The translations under genes were made by a program, and so were the position numbers. The notes under the pieces were generated by a model. The model ran no database searches, was not told where the DNA came from, and worked only from the letters and a program-made list of their open reading frames with translations. This document shows positions 1 through 9,001 of a DNA stretch of 64,000 nt, in pieces. Each line of letters opens with the position of its first letter. The stretch's first letter is position 1. The stretch lies in assembly GCA_014075215.1 (NCBI GenBank), contig CP046177.1, positions 1,498,501 to 1,562,500 of the forward strand, written 5' to 3'. The stretch is from Flavobacteriaceae bacterium. GTDB taxonomy: Bacteria; Bacteroidota; Bacteroidia; Flavobacteriales; Flavobacteriaceae.

Positions 1-1121
1 TTAGCAGATTCATTGACGTTAATTCTTAAAGAGTAATTAATTAAAGCCAAAGCATTCTTAATGTCACTTTGTTTGTTCCAACTCGCAATGGACATACTAC
101 GAATAGAATATCCAATCTGCGTTCTAATTTCGTTAGCAAATGAAGGCAAGTTGTTTAGTTCCGCTAAATCAAATGAAGATTTCACAAATGATAAAGCTTC
201 ATTTGCTTTTAACGTTTCATTTTCAACATCATCAACTTTGCTTTGAATAGAAATTAGAATTTTTGCCCATTCTTTAATTAATGGTGCATTCTTTTCTTGC
301 TCAATTCTTTCTTCGTGTTTTTTCTTTACAATATTGTAGTTTTTTTCAAAAGTTGGTTTTGAAACACTTTCAATATTTAGTTCGAGCAAATATTCTAATA
401 GAGAAAGTGGAACAGAAGTAGTATTAAATTCATTCCAAATATTTAGTTGTAAGAAGTTTATGGATGCTGCAATTTTGTTTATTTGACTTTGAAAATAAAC
501 TGGTAGCTTGTTGAGAAATTCGCTTGGAAATCTCTTTTTTATAAGATTTACGACATCATCAATATTGTCGTCTGTATAATCAGATTCTTCTTCCTTAACT
601 TCTTTTGTGAGTTTGTCCGTCTCTGCGATTCTTTGTTGAATTTCGTTGCCCAAGCTTTTGTAGGCTTTATTCAAATCACTTTTAGAAATAAGGTATTCGG
701 CTCGAAGAGCCGAAGAGAATAATTCTAAATCTTTGTTTTGAAAAGCCTTTAATAATATTTGGTCAATTTTTGCTGAAAAGAAAGGACTTATGAAATCGAC
801 AAATTCTGGCAACTTGTAAATGCTCTCTTGTTTAAGGCTGTTTAGAAGTTCGTTACTTCCATTTGCCAAAAACTTATTGAGTTCTAAATTGGTCGATAGG
901 TGCGAGTAAAATTCGATTTTGTTTTTATCTTCTAATTCATCTATTGCTTTTTCGCAATCAGATTTTGTTAGTTTCTGTCCGTTGTATTCATAGAATCCGC
1001 TGTCGGATAAATCTATGTCAGCAAATAGTCTTCGCTTGGATTTTTTTATAATACTTGAATCTATTTCGTTGACTTCTTTGTCTTTTAGTTCAAGTATCTC
1101 AATAGGGTTTATGTATATCAT
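1..1121 (-). CDS. Partial hypothetical protein with J-domain-like N-terminus
   Basis: The frame is open from an ATG at the right end to the window edge, about 373 codons, so the C-terminus is missing. The start region (INPIEILELKDKEV, then KKSKRRLFADIDLS) resembles the helical opening of J-domain-like co-chaperones, but no HPD motif is visible, so this is only a resemblance. The rest is charged and apparently all-helical with no membrane segment, as expected for a cytoplasmic scaffold or TPR-like protein. It starts 6 bases after the stop of the SH3 gene, so the two are very likely co-transcribed in one cassette. I do not recognise a specific family. Confidence 0.6.
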   Translation of the reverse strand, partial: MIYINPIEILELKDKEVNEIDSSIIKKSKRRLFADIDLSDSGFYEYNGQKLTKSDCEKAIDELEDKNKIEFYSHLSTNLELNKFLANGSNELLNSLKQESIYKLPEFVDFISPFFSAKIDQILLKAFQNKDLELFSSALRAEYLISKSDLNKAYKSLGNEIQQRIAETDKLTKEVKEEESDYTDDNIDDVVNLIKKRFPSEFLNKLPVYFQSQINKIAASINFLQLNIWNEFNTTSVPLSLLEYLLELNIESVSKPTFEKNYNIVKKKHEERIEQEKNAPLIKEWAKILISIQSKVDDVENETLKANEALSFVKSSFDLAELNNLPSFANEIRTQIGYSIRSMSIASWNKQSDIKNALALINYSLRINVNESA

Positions 1122-1127
1122 TTGCCT

Positions 1128-1670
1128 TTATCTTCTTTCAGTTACTATATAAAATTGCCAACTATAATTCATATTACTTTCCATATTCTCCGTTCCGATA
1201 TTTGGAATAACTCCTGGTGCAGATGCTCGATAACTATAAGTTCCTGGTGAAAGAGATATTGTCTGTTTTTCGTGTGGATTGAATGTAAATAATTGGGAAT
1301 TTAGTTTTAGCGTTAAAGTTATATCCGTGTTATTGTAGATTTCAATTTCAGGCTTATATGTTGTTGATTTACCACTTGGTGTAAATATTCCACTCTCATT
1401 TTTCTCAACAATATCTCCAAGTTTGATGTAGGATTTATGTATATAGCCTTCTTTGTTTGTTTCAATATCAATAATGTTGACGTAATTGTTTTCGGCAATT
1501 GTTGAAACTATAAATATTTGTGTTCCGGGTTTCAAAGATTTTATTATTGAATTTTCTGTGCTCGGTCCTTCTCTAAAATTTACCTGTTTTGTAATCCATC
1601 CAAGATAAGATTGACTAAAACCGACCATACTTGTCAGTAGAAATAGTGTAATAAATAATGTTTTTTTCAT
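1128..1670 (-). CDS. Secreted SH3-domain protein
   Basis: The 180-residue protein has a signal peptide (about residues 1-19, MKKTLFITLFLLTSMVGFSQ). A bacterial SH3 (SH3_3) domain follows at about residues 20-85, with the typical VNFREGPSTENSIIKSL start and GYIHKSYIKL end. The remaining 95 residues look like a beta-rich domain of unknown type. An upstream in-frame ATG would add 31 residues, but that stretch lies in a repeat and precedes a clear signal peptide, so the internal start is chosen. Bacterial SH3 domains usually bind cell-wall peptides, which suggests a periplasmic or surface role. It is the first gene of its cassette. Confidence 0.75.
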   Translation of the reverse strand: MKKTLFITLFLLTSMVGFSQSYLGWITKQVNFREGPSTENSIIKSLKPGTQIFIVSTIAENNYVNIIDIETNKEGYIHKSYIKLGDIVEKNESGIFTPSGKSTTYKPEIEIYNNTDITLTLKLNSQLFTFNPHEKQTISLSPGTYSYRASAPGVIPNIGTENMESNMNYSWQFYIVTERR

Positions 1671-1697
1671 TCGTTCTTTTTTATTCAATTTTTGTTC

Positions 1698-1785
1698 GAG
1701 CGTTGGCAAAAAACAGCTCTTTTGGTTTTTTAAGCGTTGGCTTTGTGTGTCGGCAAAAACCAAATGTGCTGTTTGTGCGGCTGGC
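1698..1785. repeat. Cassette-end palindrome, copy a
   Basis: Imperfect hairpin with outer GCGTTGGC / GGCTGGC boxes. Its inner arms are AGCTCTTTTGG and CCAAATGTGCT. It lies between attC A and the SH3 gene, at the start of that cassette on the minus strand. Confidence 0.6.
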
Positions 1786-1795
1786 TTTTCAGCTT

Positions 1796-1930
1796 GCTTA
1801 AACGGTCTCGGCTATGCGTAGTTTGGGGTTTTGAAACTATTAACTTTTCAATTAAACACAGACCTTTTTTATTTTTACTTACTTTCGTTTTAGCGATTAA
1901 ACCGCTATTATTTTTATACATTGTTGGGCG
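1796..1930 (-). other. attC-like recombination site A
   Basis: On the minus strand the site starts GCGCCCAACAATG and ends CGTTTAAGC. The right half matches the halves of sites L, O and P (accgctattatttttatac). The left half is of the other type found in sites I and M (ggctatgcgtag), so the stem pairs poorly and the site looks like a hybrid. Its right terminus GTTGGGCGT is complementary to the left terminus of site B. Confidence 0.65.
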
Positions 1931-1942
1931 TTCGTACTTTTT

Positions 1943-3682
1943 TCAGAAGAGTGTCATTTGTTCATTTACACTTTCTTTAATCATTTCTCCAAATTCTTCC
2001 CAATGTTCAATTTTCAAGTCGGAAATTCTATCATTTACATTTTCAAATTCATAATTCTCAAACGCTTTTTCAAAGTCAATACGCATTAAAGTATCTTTGT
2101 TAATTGACCTTTTTGAATCTGAAAATATTATTGATTTAAGGAATTTCTGAACTAAATCAGAGTTTACTAATAAATGAGCAATCTCTGCCATTTTTAAATT
2201 GTCGAATCCAATGAAATAGCAGGTATCGTCAAGCATTATTGTTTTAGAGTCTTCTGGACATACTAAAGTAAAATGTGTTGATTTATAAAGTCCTGAAATA
2301 GCAACTTTATATTTAGCAAAAGAATAATCGCCAATGCCAAAAATCGAAAAGTCAGGTTTGTCATTGTAGATAGAAGATTTTCGTTTATCAAAGAATTGTT
2401 TTTGTGAACTCAAATATTGATAAGTAAGAGGTAAGGTATCTTTAATATACTTTGTTTCTTGTCCTATTTTTTTTTGAGTAATTATTGTAAGTTTTCTAAA
2501 ATTGTCGGTTTTATCTGCTTTTAAATCAGAACTTTTGAGTAAACCAAAGACTAATTCTTTTTCGAGATTAAATTCTTTTCCCAATCCATTTATATAATGA
2601 CCATTTATACGCTCAAATTCCATAACTTTTGAACAGTCGTGTTTTAGGCCTGAACGCCAAGTAAAAATTGATTTTCCATCTACAATACTCGATATGTCAT
2701 AATCCTTTACTGAGTAAACAAATTTATCTTTGTACCAACCAAAGGTTGTCAAATATTTTTTGCTGTAAAAGTCAAGTTCTTTACAAGTAAAATTTGGTTC
2801 TGCATTTAATTGAGTAAGAAACAAGCAAGCGTTTACAGAAACATTAAATTCTTTTTTAGAATCAATGTTTAGTTTTTCGGATTGACTAATTCTAAAATTA
2901 TTTCTTTTTTGGTCTTGTATAATGTTTTTGACTACAGAATTTTTTATTAAAAAAGCGAAAATACCGTTATGATTTTCAAAACATTTTAGCAACTCAACTG
3001 AAATAAATTCTCCGATATCAAAGTTGCCTTTCCCTGTCATAGCATCTAAACCTTTATACTTTTTAAAATTTGATTTTTTAGGCAAATTACTCGAATCAAT
3101 CGAACCTAATTCTGAGTTGGTAACCCAAGGCGGATTACCAATTATTAAGGTTTTTAAATTTTTAGTAGATTTAGCAAGTCCTGAATAGTTGAAATCAAAA
3201 GCGTTTCCGTGAAATATGTCAATTTCAGGTTTGGGATTATTTGGGTATTTTAAAAAGTAATTAAGTACTCCAAATTTTGTTTTCCATATATAAGGTTTGT
3301 ATATCTCAACACCAACTACTTTTTTTAGGGATTTGAATTGAGCTAATGAAGCAAGAATAAAATTTCCTTTGCCACAAGTTGGCTCTAATATAAACTCTAT
3401 GTCTTTATTTTTTGCGAATGAATATTTTGAAACGTCAGAAGCTAATGTTTTATTTGTTTGAAAGTCTCCATATTCTCTTCTATCTGGTTCGGAAACAATA
3501 GATTGATTTTCAACTAAGTCAATTAATAGTTTAGTAGCTTCTTGTTGAGATGTAAAAAAATTATTAAGACCACTTACTTTTTTTATGACATTATTAATTT
3601 TTAGATAATCCGATAAAGCGTTTTGATTCTCTAAAAAAAAATCTAAAGATAAATTCGTAATATGTGCTTCTAAATAGGTCAT
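1943..3682 (-). CDS. Type II N6-adenine DNA methyltransferase
   Basis: The 579-residue protein carries the AdoMet-binding motif EPTCGKGNF at residues 100-108 and the catalytic NPPW motif at 183-186, followed by the segment GKGNFDIGEF seen in one group of type II adenine methyltransferases. The C-terminal half should hold the DNA-recognition region. It would methylate adenine in the recognition site of the nuclease gene immediately upstream. The gene is the second of a compact two-gene operon (6 bases between genes), and its stop lies 12 bases from attC A. The cassette is thus a complete RM unit of about 2.3 kb. The recognition sequence cannot be read from the protein. Confidence 0.82.
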   Translation of the reverse strand: MTYLEAHITNLSLDFFLENQNALSDYLKINNVIKKVSGLNNFFTSQQEATKLLIDLVENQSIVSEPDRREYGDFQTNKTLASDVSKYSFAKNKDIEFILEPTCGKGNFILASLAQFKSLKKVVGVEIYKPYIWKTKFGVLNYFLKYPNNPKPEIDIFHGNAFDFNYSGLAKSTKNLKTLIIGNPPWVTNSELGSIDSSNLPKKSNFKKYKGLDAMTGKGNFDIGEFISVELLKCFENHNGIFAFLIKNSVVKNIIQDQKRNNFRISQSEKLNIDSKKEFNVSVNACLFLTQLNAEPNFTCKELDFYSKKYLTTFGWYKDKFVYSVKDYDISSIVDGKSIFTWRSGLKHDCSKVMEFERINGHYINGLGKEFNLEKELVFGLLKSSDLKADKTDNFRKLTIITQKKIGQETKYIKDTLPLTYQYLSSQKQFFDKRKSSIYNDKPDFSIFGIGDYSFAKYKVAISGLYKSTHFTLVCPEDSKTIMLDDTCYFIGFDNLKMAEIAHLLVNSDLVQKFLKSIIFSDSKRSINKDTLMRIDFEKAFENYEFENVNDRISDLKIEHWEEFGEMIKESVNEQMTLF

Positions 3683-3688
3683 TTTTCT

Positions 3689-4174
3689 TTAAAAATCTTT
3701 TATCATTTCTCTGATTTGAGCCATTTTTTTTGTTTCCTTATCAATAAATTTTTCGTAAGCTTTTTTCATACCACGAAAAAAACCTTTTAAATCTTGTGTC
3801 TTGTCAATTTCTAAAGTACGTGACATTTGAATTACGCCCCAACCTTGTGCTTCAATAGTCAGACAATTCCAACTTATATGTTCTACCGGAACTAATCCTG
3901 AATCATTTATAACTTCAATTCCTTTATCTGTTTTTCTGTAATTTACGAAAATAAAAAACAATTGATTGCCATCTTGTTCAAGCCATTTTATTAGTCTTTT
4001 GGCAGATATAATATTTGGCGAGTAATTATTTTTATCAACATTATTACTTTTTACATTAACTGGTTTTTGAATATTGTCTTTAAGTAGGAAATCTCCAATT
4101 GATTTTTTTGTTCCCTTAGCTGTTGCACCGTGCTTCTTCGCTGTTTCAATTTCTATTAATCTATAATCGTCCAT
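3689..4174 (-). CDS. Putative type II restriction endonuclease
   Basis: The 161-residue protein is soluble and has no signal peptide. It has a possible PD-(D/E)XK core: the SIGDFLL segment (D28), then an acidic stretch and NVKSN with K42. The size suits a small type II nuclease. Its main support is position: it precedes and nearly touches an adenine methyltransferase gene inside the same cassette, and no other nuclease is present there. The nuclease would cut unmethylated copies of the methyltransferase target. The assignment is an inference; the family was not recognised. Confidence 0.55.
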   Translation of the reverse strand: MDDYRLIEIETAKKHGATAKGTKKSIGDFLLKDNIQKPVNVKSNNVDKNNYSPNIISAKRLIKWLEQDGNQLFFIFVNYRKTDKGIEVINDSGLVPVEHISWNCLTIEAQGWGVIQMSRTLEIDKTQDLKGFFRGMKKAYEKFIDKETKKMAQIREMIKDF

Positions 4175-4220
4175 TTTTATTTGTCAAGATTTGGATTCAA
4201 AGTTACGGTTTTTCTTGTAT

Positions 4221-4357
4221 GACGCCCAACGTGTTTGTGTATGAGCAGTAGCGGATTTTAAGCAACTACTTCTCGGTAAGCAATATACTCAAATAAACAC
4301 AAAAACGGTTCGAGTTAGTACTCAAACCGCTATTGCTTATACACGTTGTTGGCATTT
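4221..4357 (-). other. attC-like recombination site B
   Basis: Long palindrome: the left arm has GACGCCCAACGTG and then gtgtatgagcagtagcgg, the right arm has ccgctattgcttatacacg and then TTGTTGGCATT. On the minus strand it reads AATGCCAACAACG ... CGTTGGGCGTC. The left terminus pairs with the right terminus of site A. The right terminus pairs with the left terminus of site D with one mismatch. Confidence 0.72.
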
Positions 4358-4377
4358 CGTTGTTTTTCGATTTCTAT

Positions 4378-4827
4378 TCAAAATGGCTTCATCCAAAGTA
4401 GGTGCTTCCATTTTTCTCGTTCTTTTAGAACAAGCGCAATATTAATTCCAAATAAAGCACCAGTTTGTATGAGTTCCCCAATTTCGTCAGCTTCTAAAAA
4501 CAGATGAAATAAGAATATGTGTAGCGTAATTGGCAACAAAAATAATGCTCCAATAAATCCTGTGCCTTGTAGTATTAATAACAGTCCAAAAAGTAATTCA
4601 CAAACTCCTAAAACTTGCCAAAAATACCCTGTTTGCTTTGCGCCGTTTATATAAAGTACTTTTTGTAAAGTATTTTCTTTTTCAGGCGATGAAAATTTAT
4701 TTGCTTTTTCAACAACCTCAATAGGCGTCGGATTTGATTTTGCAAATTTTTGTACGCCACCATAAATCATAAATCCGCCTAAAAATAGACGGAATATGAT
4801 AAATAAGATATTGATAGATTTTCCCAT
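4378..4827 (-). CDS. DoxX-family membrane protein
   Basis: The 149-residue protein has about four hydrophobic helices: IFRLFLGGFMIYGG, then a hydrophilic insert, then FWQVLGVCELLFGLLLIL, FIGALFLLPITLHIFLFHL and a weaker final one. This is the DoxX/DoxD-like inner-membrane layout, where the GG and the QVLGxxELL region are typical. The start codon overlaps the stop of the HmuY gene (TAATG), so translation is probably coupled. Its place at the end of a receptor-HmuY operon suggests an accessory role in haem or iron uptake or respiration, but no biochemical role can be assigned. Confidence 0.75.
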   Translation of the reverse strand: MGKSINILFIIFRLFLGGFMIYGGVQKFAKSNPTPIEVVEKANKFSSPEKENTLQKVLYINGAKQTGYFWQVLGVCELLFGLLLILQGTGFIGALFLLPITLHIFLFHLFLEADEIGELIQTGALFGINIALVLKEREKWKHLLWMKPF

Positions 4828-5459
4828 TATTCAAAAGTTGTTACACCATTGTTTGGTTGATATACATAATTGAATGTGAAATAACGGCTTGCATCAGTAA
4901 AAGGGTCTGGTGTTACAGGTGCATTTTCATAATAACTCAAAATCTCAATTTTAGCATATTTATTATCAGCAGTTCTGAAAACTAATATTTTTCCTGCTAA
5001 CGGTGTTATGGTAAATGTTGCTGAATTATAATTATACCAACCGTTATCACTTCCAGTAGGTATTGCTAATTCAGATTGTGAGTCTTGTGCAAAAAGATTT
5101 TCATCTACACTTGTTACACCTGCAAAAGTATTACTGGTAATATATGCTGCTGCATTTCCTGTACGTGTAGGCTCATCTGTAGTTCCTTGTGATTCACCAC
5201 CATTTACAATAATTGTAGTGCCTCTAAAAGCAATATCCCAATCTGTATCGCTTGTAGTTGTTGCTCCTGTTGAAAAATCAAATTTGGTAAATTCTCCACC
5301 TATTGGTTGTCCTTGACCACCAGTTTGTGGTGCGTGTAAATTACTTACTGTTTCTGCCTCAACAGCTAATAATGGTGTAGCATCATCATCATTACTACAC
5401 GATGTAAACCCTAAAAGGGCTATTGCTACTAATGTTATAGTTTTAATTGTTAATTGTAT
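4827..5459 (-). CDS. HmuY-family haem-binding lipoprotein, no canonical start codon
   Basis: An open frame encodes a lipoprotein signal (TITLVAIALLGFTSCSND, lipobox Cys), then a domain containing DTDWDIAFRGTTIIVNGG, which is the hallmark of HmuY proteins, and a C-terminal beta-rich part ending GVTTFE. HmuY is a surface lipoprotein that takes haem and passes it to a TonB-dependent receptor. The frame opens directly after a TAA with ATA CAA TTA ACA ATT AAA. No ATG, GTG or TTG precedes the signal peptide. Translation must use ATA or ATT, or the start was lost by mutation or sequencing error. The gene lies 9 bases behind the receptor gene and overlaps the DoxX gene. Confidence 0.75.
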   Translation of the reverse strand: MQLTIKTITLVAIALLGFTSCSNDDDATPLLAVEAETVSNLHAPQTGGQGQPIGGEFTKFDFSTGATTTSDTDWDIAFRGTTIIVNGGESQGTTDEPTRTGNAAAYITSNTFAGVTSVDENLFAQDSQSELAIPTGSDNGWYNYNSATFTITPLAGKILVFRTADNKYAKIEILSYYENAPVTPDPFTDASRYFTFNYVYQPNNGVTTFE

Positions 5460-5468
5460 TTATTATAG

Positions 5469-7553
5469 TTAAAAATTTATGTTTATTGTTCCGTAAATTA
5501 TTCTGCCTGCTATGTTGGTAATATTTTGAGGGTCGTTGAAATTTAAAATATTATCTATCCCAAAGCCCAATTTGTAATTTTTGTAAATGGTTTTATTTAT
5601 AGCAAAATCCCAAATGGTATAACCCTCTACAAATTCATCATAGGTATCTAAATAGGTATTCCCATTGGTGTCAAACAATCCGTATTTGCTTCGGTAGGTT
5701 GTTCTTAAATTGGTGTCTAAATTCCACTTTGGTATATTGTAGAATATTTTAAAATTCGCCATATGACGAGAACGATTAAACAACCCAAAATAATCGTCTT
5801 TTTGAAGTCTAAACGATGGCGAACTTGGTGTTAATCTTGCAAAAACTTGTCCATCTTCAAAATTCTGTTCTGCTTCTTTATCTTTGGCATATAATAATTG
5901 ATAGCCTCCCGAAATTGTTATAGTTTCATTGAGTTTATAATTTGCATTAAATTCAAGTCCTTGTGTATAAACTTCATTGACATTATAATAGCTAAACACG
6001 TTTTGTCCATTGGTTTTACGTGCTATAACTCGTGTGTCAATAAGGTTTTCAATATCGTTTCTAAAAAGGTTAAGATTTAGTTTAAGATTTGATAAGGATT
6101 TTAGGTCTATGCCAAGATTGTAACCAATAGAACTTTCAGGTTTTAAGCCATCATTAAACTCACTAATAGGTACTTCAATACTTAATAATTGTCCATCAGC
6201 ATCTAATTGTGGGATACGTGTAGAAACTGCGTTATAACCCAAAACCGTATAGCCAACGGTTGCATTGGTAAAATCGAAATACAACTGTCTAAAATCAGGT
6301 GTTTTAAAACCATAACCTATTGAACCTTTTAAAGCAATCTTATCATTCAATTTATATCGTATAACACCTTTAGGACTAAACTGTGATTGATACTCGCTAT
6401 GGTCGTCAAAACGTGCGCCTAAAATGACATTTAGTTTCTCCGTTATATTTCCATCATATTGTGCATAGATGTAAGGCGAATTAAATTCAGGTGTACCAAA
6501 AAAATCAGTACGTTTTAATCGCTCGTGCGTTAAACCTATACCTGCAATAAAGGCATTGTTCTCATTTAATTTATAAGTGGTTCTAAACTCTGGTCTTATA
6601 AAGCGTTGGTCAAAATCACTTTGTGAAAATGAATTGCCTACATCGTCATTTAAAAACTCTTCTGCTTTGTATTGTGTTGCATAAAACTCTAAATAACTGC
6701 TCCATTTTTTATTAAAGGTGTGGTCTAACTTTAAAAGTGTGTTCCACTCGTTAATTTCACTTTCGCCTTTTAAAGTTTCAGAAGCAACGTTATCTTGATT
6801 TTGATGGTAAAAACGTCCAGAGAATAATAATTTTGTGTTTTCAGAAAAATCATAAGTCAGTTTGCTGTTTAACGTGTAATTTCTAAAAGGTTCAACAGTA
6901 TTTACAGCATCTGTATCAACTAAATCATAACCGTTACTACTAAAACGGTTTACAAAAGTATTAACACCTAATTTGTTCTTTTTATAATTAATATTGGTGC
7001 TTACATCGTGCGTCCCAAATGAGCCTCCTCTATAATTCACATCGCCTTTAAAACCGTTTTTTGGACTTTCGGTTATGATATTAATTACGCCACCTAAAGC
7101 CTCATTTCCGTATAAACTTGATGATGCACCTTTAATGATTTCAATCTGTTTAATATTTCCAACACTAACACGGCTTAAATCTAAAGTGCCTGCGCTACGT
7201 CCTACAAGTGGTACACCATCAATTAAAACTAAAGTGTATTGGCTGTCTAAACCTTGTAACTGGATTCCCTCGCCACCACCGAAATCAGGTACAGTTATTA
7301 ATCCTGTTTGTTCGTTTAATATATCTGACAATCGAATTGAATTAACCGCTTGTATTTCTTTTTTAGACACTAATTTAGCAGGCAAAGGCAAAGAAGATAA
7401 TTGTCTTTTGGTACGTGTGGCAGATATAATAACTTCGCCTAATTCTTCAACTTTAGTAGAATCTTTTTTTACTGTTTCTTTCTTTTGTGAAAACGTATAA
7501 TTAGCACAAAGTAATAAAAGGTAAACAGTAACTAATTTGGTTGGAATACGCAT
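5469..7553 (-). CDS. TonB-dependent outer-membrane receptor, HmuR-like
   Basis: The 694-residue protein has a signal peptide (about 1-22). A plug domain follows at about residues 35-165, with VIISATRTKRQLSSLP at its start and GLDSQYTLVLIDGVPLVGR and GASSSLYGNEALGGVINIIT in its core. A 22-strand-type barrel ends in the usual terminal aromatic (NINF). The product is an outer-membrane channel driven by TonB. The downstream HmuY and DoxX genes, at very short spacing, point to haem or haem-protein uptake. The upstream small DUF6686-like gene is 4 bases away, so all four form one operon read from the divergent promoter region near 7930-7956. Confidence 0.88.
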   Translation of the reverse strand: MRIPTKLVTVYLLLLCANYTFSQKKETVKKDSTKVEELGEVIISATRTKRQLSSLPLPAKLVSKKEIQAVNSIRLSDILNEQTGLITVPDFGGGEGIQLQGLDSQYTLVLIDGVPLVGRSAGTLDLSRVSVGNIKQIEIIKGASSSLYGNEALGGVINIITESPKNGFKGDVNYRGGSFGTHDVSTNINYKKNKLGVNTFVNRFSSNGYDLVDTDAVNTVEPFRNYTLNSKLTYDFSENTKLLFSGRFYHQNQDNVASETLKGESEINEWNTLLKLDHTFNKKWSSYLEFYATQYKAEEFLNDDVGNSFSQSDFDQRFIRPEFRTTYKLNENNAFIAGIGLTHERLKRTDFFGTPEFNSPYIYAQYDGNITEKLNVILGARFDDHSEYQSQFSPKGVIRYKLNDKIALKGSIGYGFKTPDFRQLYFDFTNATVGYTVLGYNAVSTRIPQLDADGQLLSIEVPISEFNDGLKPESSIGYNLGIDLKSLSNLKLNLNLFRNDIENLIDTRVIARKTNGQNVFSYYNVNEVYTQGLEFNANYKLNETITISGGYQLLYAKDKEAEQNFEDGQVFARLTPSSPSFRLQKDDYFGLFNRSRHMANFKIFYNIPKWNLDTNLRTTYRSKYGLFDTNGNTYLDTYDEFVEGYTIWDFAINKTIYKNYKLGFGIDNILNFNDPQNITNIAGRIIYGTININF

Positions 7554-7557
7554 CGGT

Positions 7558-7908
7558 TTAATTTAAAATTAAAGTGTATTCAATCTCATCAACAGATAAG
7601 ATTTGTTCTGACTTTTTTTGGCTGAAAAACAAGGATTTGAAGGCGTTAAATTCAACCTTATCAAAAATCAATATTAAGTTTTCTTGACAGGTAGGAATTG
7701 GAATTTTACGTTTTATAGTTGTGTTTTCAAATTGTGAATCCCAATACTTAACATCAATATCTTTTATACGTTTTCTTAATGTCTTAATCTGCTTGTAGTT
7801 TAATATGAAATGAAAATTGGTAAATAAGACGTGGTATCTTTTACAAGTACTACAATGATATATTTCGCCATATTTATTTTTAACTACCATATCTAATTTT
7901 TTGCACAT
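7558..7908 (-). CDS. Small conserved Bacteroidota protein (DUF6686-like)
   Basis: The 116-residue cytoplasmic protein has Cys2 near the start and a CSTC pair (YHCSTCKRYHVLF) that could bind metal. The rest is mixed helix and strand with no membrane segment. I recall proteins of this type as DUF6686, found beside haem-receptor operons in Flavobacteriia; that family name is from memory. It is the first gene of the receptor operon and lies opposite the DUF6607-like gene. A regulatory or metal-sensing role is possible but unproven. Confidence 0.6.
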   Translation of the reverse strand: MCKKLDMVVKNKYGEIYHCSTCKRYHVLFTNFHFILNYKQIKTLRKRIKDIDVKYWDSQFENTTIKRKIPIPTCQENLILIFDKVEFNAFKSLFFSQKKSEQILSVDEIEYTLILN

Positions 7909-7914
7909 TTTTTA

Positions 7915-7956
7915 TTTGTAATTATTCTAAATAAGAATATATTTGTGGCAAATATA
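7915..7956. promoter_or_regulatory. Divergent promoter region
   Basis: On the plus strand TTTG (7915-7918) is followed after 19 bases by TATATTTG (7938-7945), matching the Bacteroidota -33 TTTG and -7 TAnnTTTG boxes, and would serve the gene at 8011. On the minus strand TATATTTG at 7949-7956 could serve the receptor operon, although its -33 box is weak. Confidence 0.55.
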
Positions 7957-8010
7957 AAAACTATTTATATTTAATCTAAATAAAAATAATAAATTTTTAA
8001 AATTAATTTA

Positions 8011-8916
8011 ATGATGAAAAAATTAGTGTTCGTAGTGCTTACGGCTGTATTTACATTAAGTGTAAATGCGCAAAACAAAAAGGAAAAAGACCAAAAAGCC
8101 ATAAAAAATATGTGTGGTTGTTATGAGGTGGGTTTTAACTTTGCAGAAACATTTAGTTACTCAAAAGACACAACTTATCAGGCCTCAAAAGTTAAACACG
8201 ATAAAGCTTTAGAATGGGTACAATTAGTTGAAGATAAAGACAACAAAATAGTAATGCAACATCTTTTGATTGTTGGTAAACCTACCAAACCACATATTAT
8301 AAAACATTGGCGACAAGATTGGCTTTTTGAAAACACAGACTTTTATATGTTTGATGCTAACAACAAATGGAATTTTGTACAGGAACCTAAAAGCGTAGTT
8401 GCTGGACAATGGTCGCAAAAAGTTTATCAAGTAGATGATAGTCCACGTTATGAAGGTTCTGCAACTTGGGTTCACGTAGATGGTAAGAGTTATTGGGAAA
8501 ACACTACAGACGCACCTTTACCAAGACGAGAATATACCAAAAGGCAAGACTATGATGTTACCATTAGAACTAACAGACACGAAATAACAAAAGATGGTTG
8601 GATTCACGACCAAGATAATGACAAGGTTATTCGTAAAGATGGCGAAGCAGATTTTATTTTAGCACAAGAAAAAGGTCTAAATACTTATATTAAGGTTGAT
8701 GATTCTAAATGCAAATCTGCACAAGATTGGTGGAAAGAAAATACAAAGATGTGGAAATTAGTAAGAAATAATTGGGATAACGTTTTTGCTAAAAACAAAA
8801 ATTTAGAATTAAATCATAAAGTAGAAGACAAAAGATTATATCAATATTTATTTGATTTAGAGCCTACAACTAAAAACAAAGAAATTAAAAAGATTATTAC
8901 AAATTTTGTGAAGTAA
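8011..8916 (+). CDS. Secreted DUF6607-like protein
   Basis: The 301-residue protein has a signal peptide (MMKKLVFVVLTAVFTLSVNAQ), then a domain rich in Trp and charged residues (HWRQDWLFENTDFYMFD, GSATWVHVDGKSYWENTT) that resembles DUF6607. Two cysteines (MCGCYE) follow the mature N-terminus. It is the only long non-transposase gene on the plus strand and is divergent from the haem operon. Shared regulation with that operon is likely, so a periplasmic or outer-membrane role in the same uptake pathway is an inference. A clear hairpin terminator follows it. Confidence 0.7.
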   Translation: MMKKLVFVVLTAVFTLSVNAQNKKEKDQKAIKNMCGCYEVGFNFAETFSYSKDTTYQASKVKHDKALEWVQLVEDKDNKIVMQHLLIVGKPTKPHIIKHWRQDWLFENTDFYMFDANNKWNFVQEPKSVVAGQWSQKVYQVDDSPRYEGSATWVHVDGKSYWENTTDAPLPRREYTKRQDYDVTIRTNRHEITKDGWIHDQDNDKVIRKDGEADFILAQEKGLNTYIKVDDSKCKSAQDWWKENTKMWKLVRNNWDNVFAKNKNLELNHKVEDKRLYQYLFDLEPTTKNKEIKKIITNFVK

Positions 8917-8940
8917 TAGTATATTATTTGATTAGTTTGA

Positions 8941-8965
8941 AAGCCTCTTAATTGAGGTTTTTTTT
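8941..8965 (+). terminator. Rho-independent terminator
   Basis: AAGCCTC, a TTAATT loop, then GAGG and a run of eight T. It lies 24 bases after the stop of the plus-strand gene. Confidence 0.75.
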
Positions 8966-9001
8966 GTTATAATTCCAATTCCGCAAACTTGCTCATCAAT
9001 G

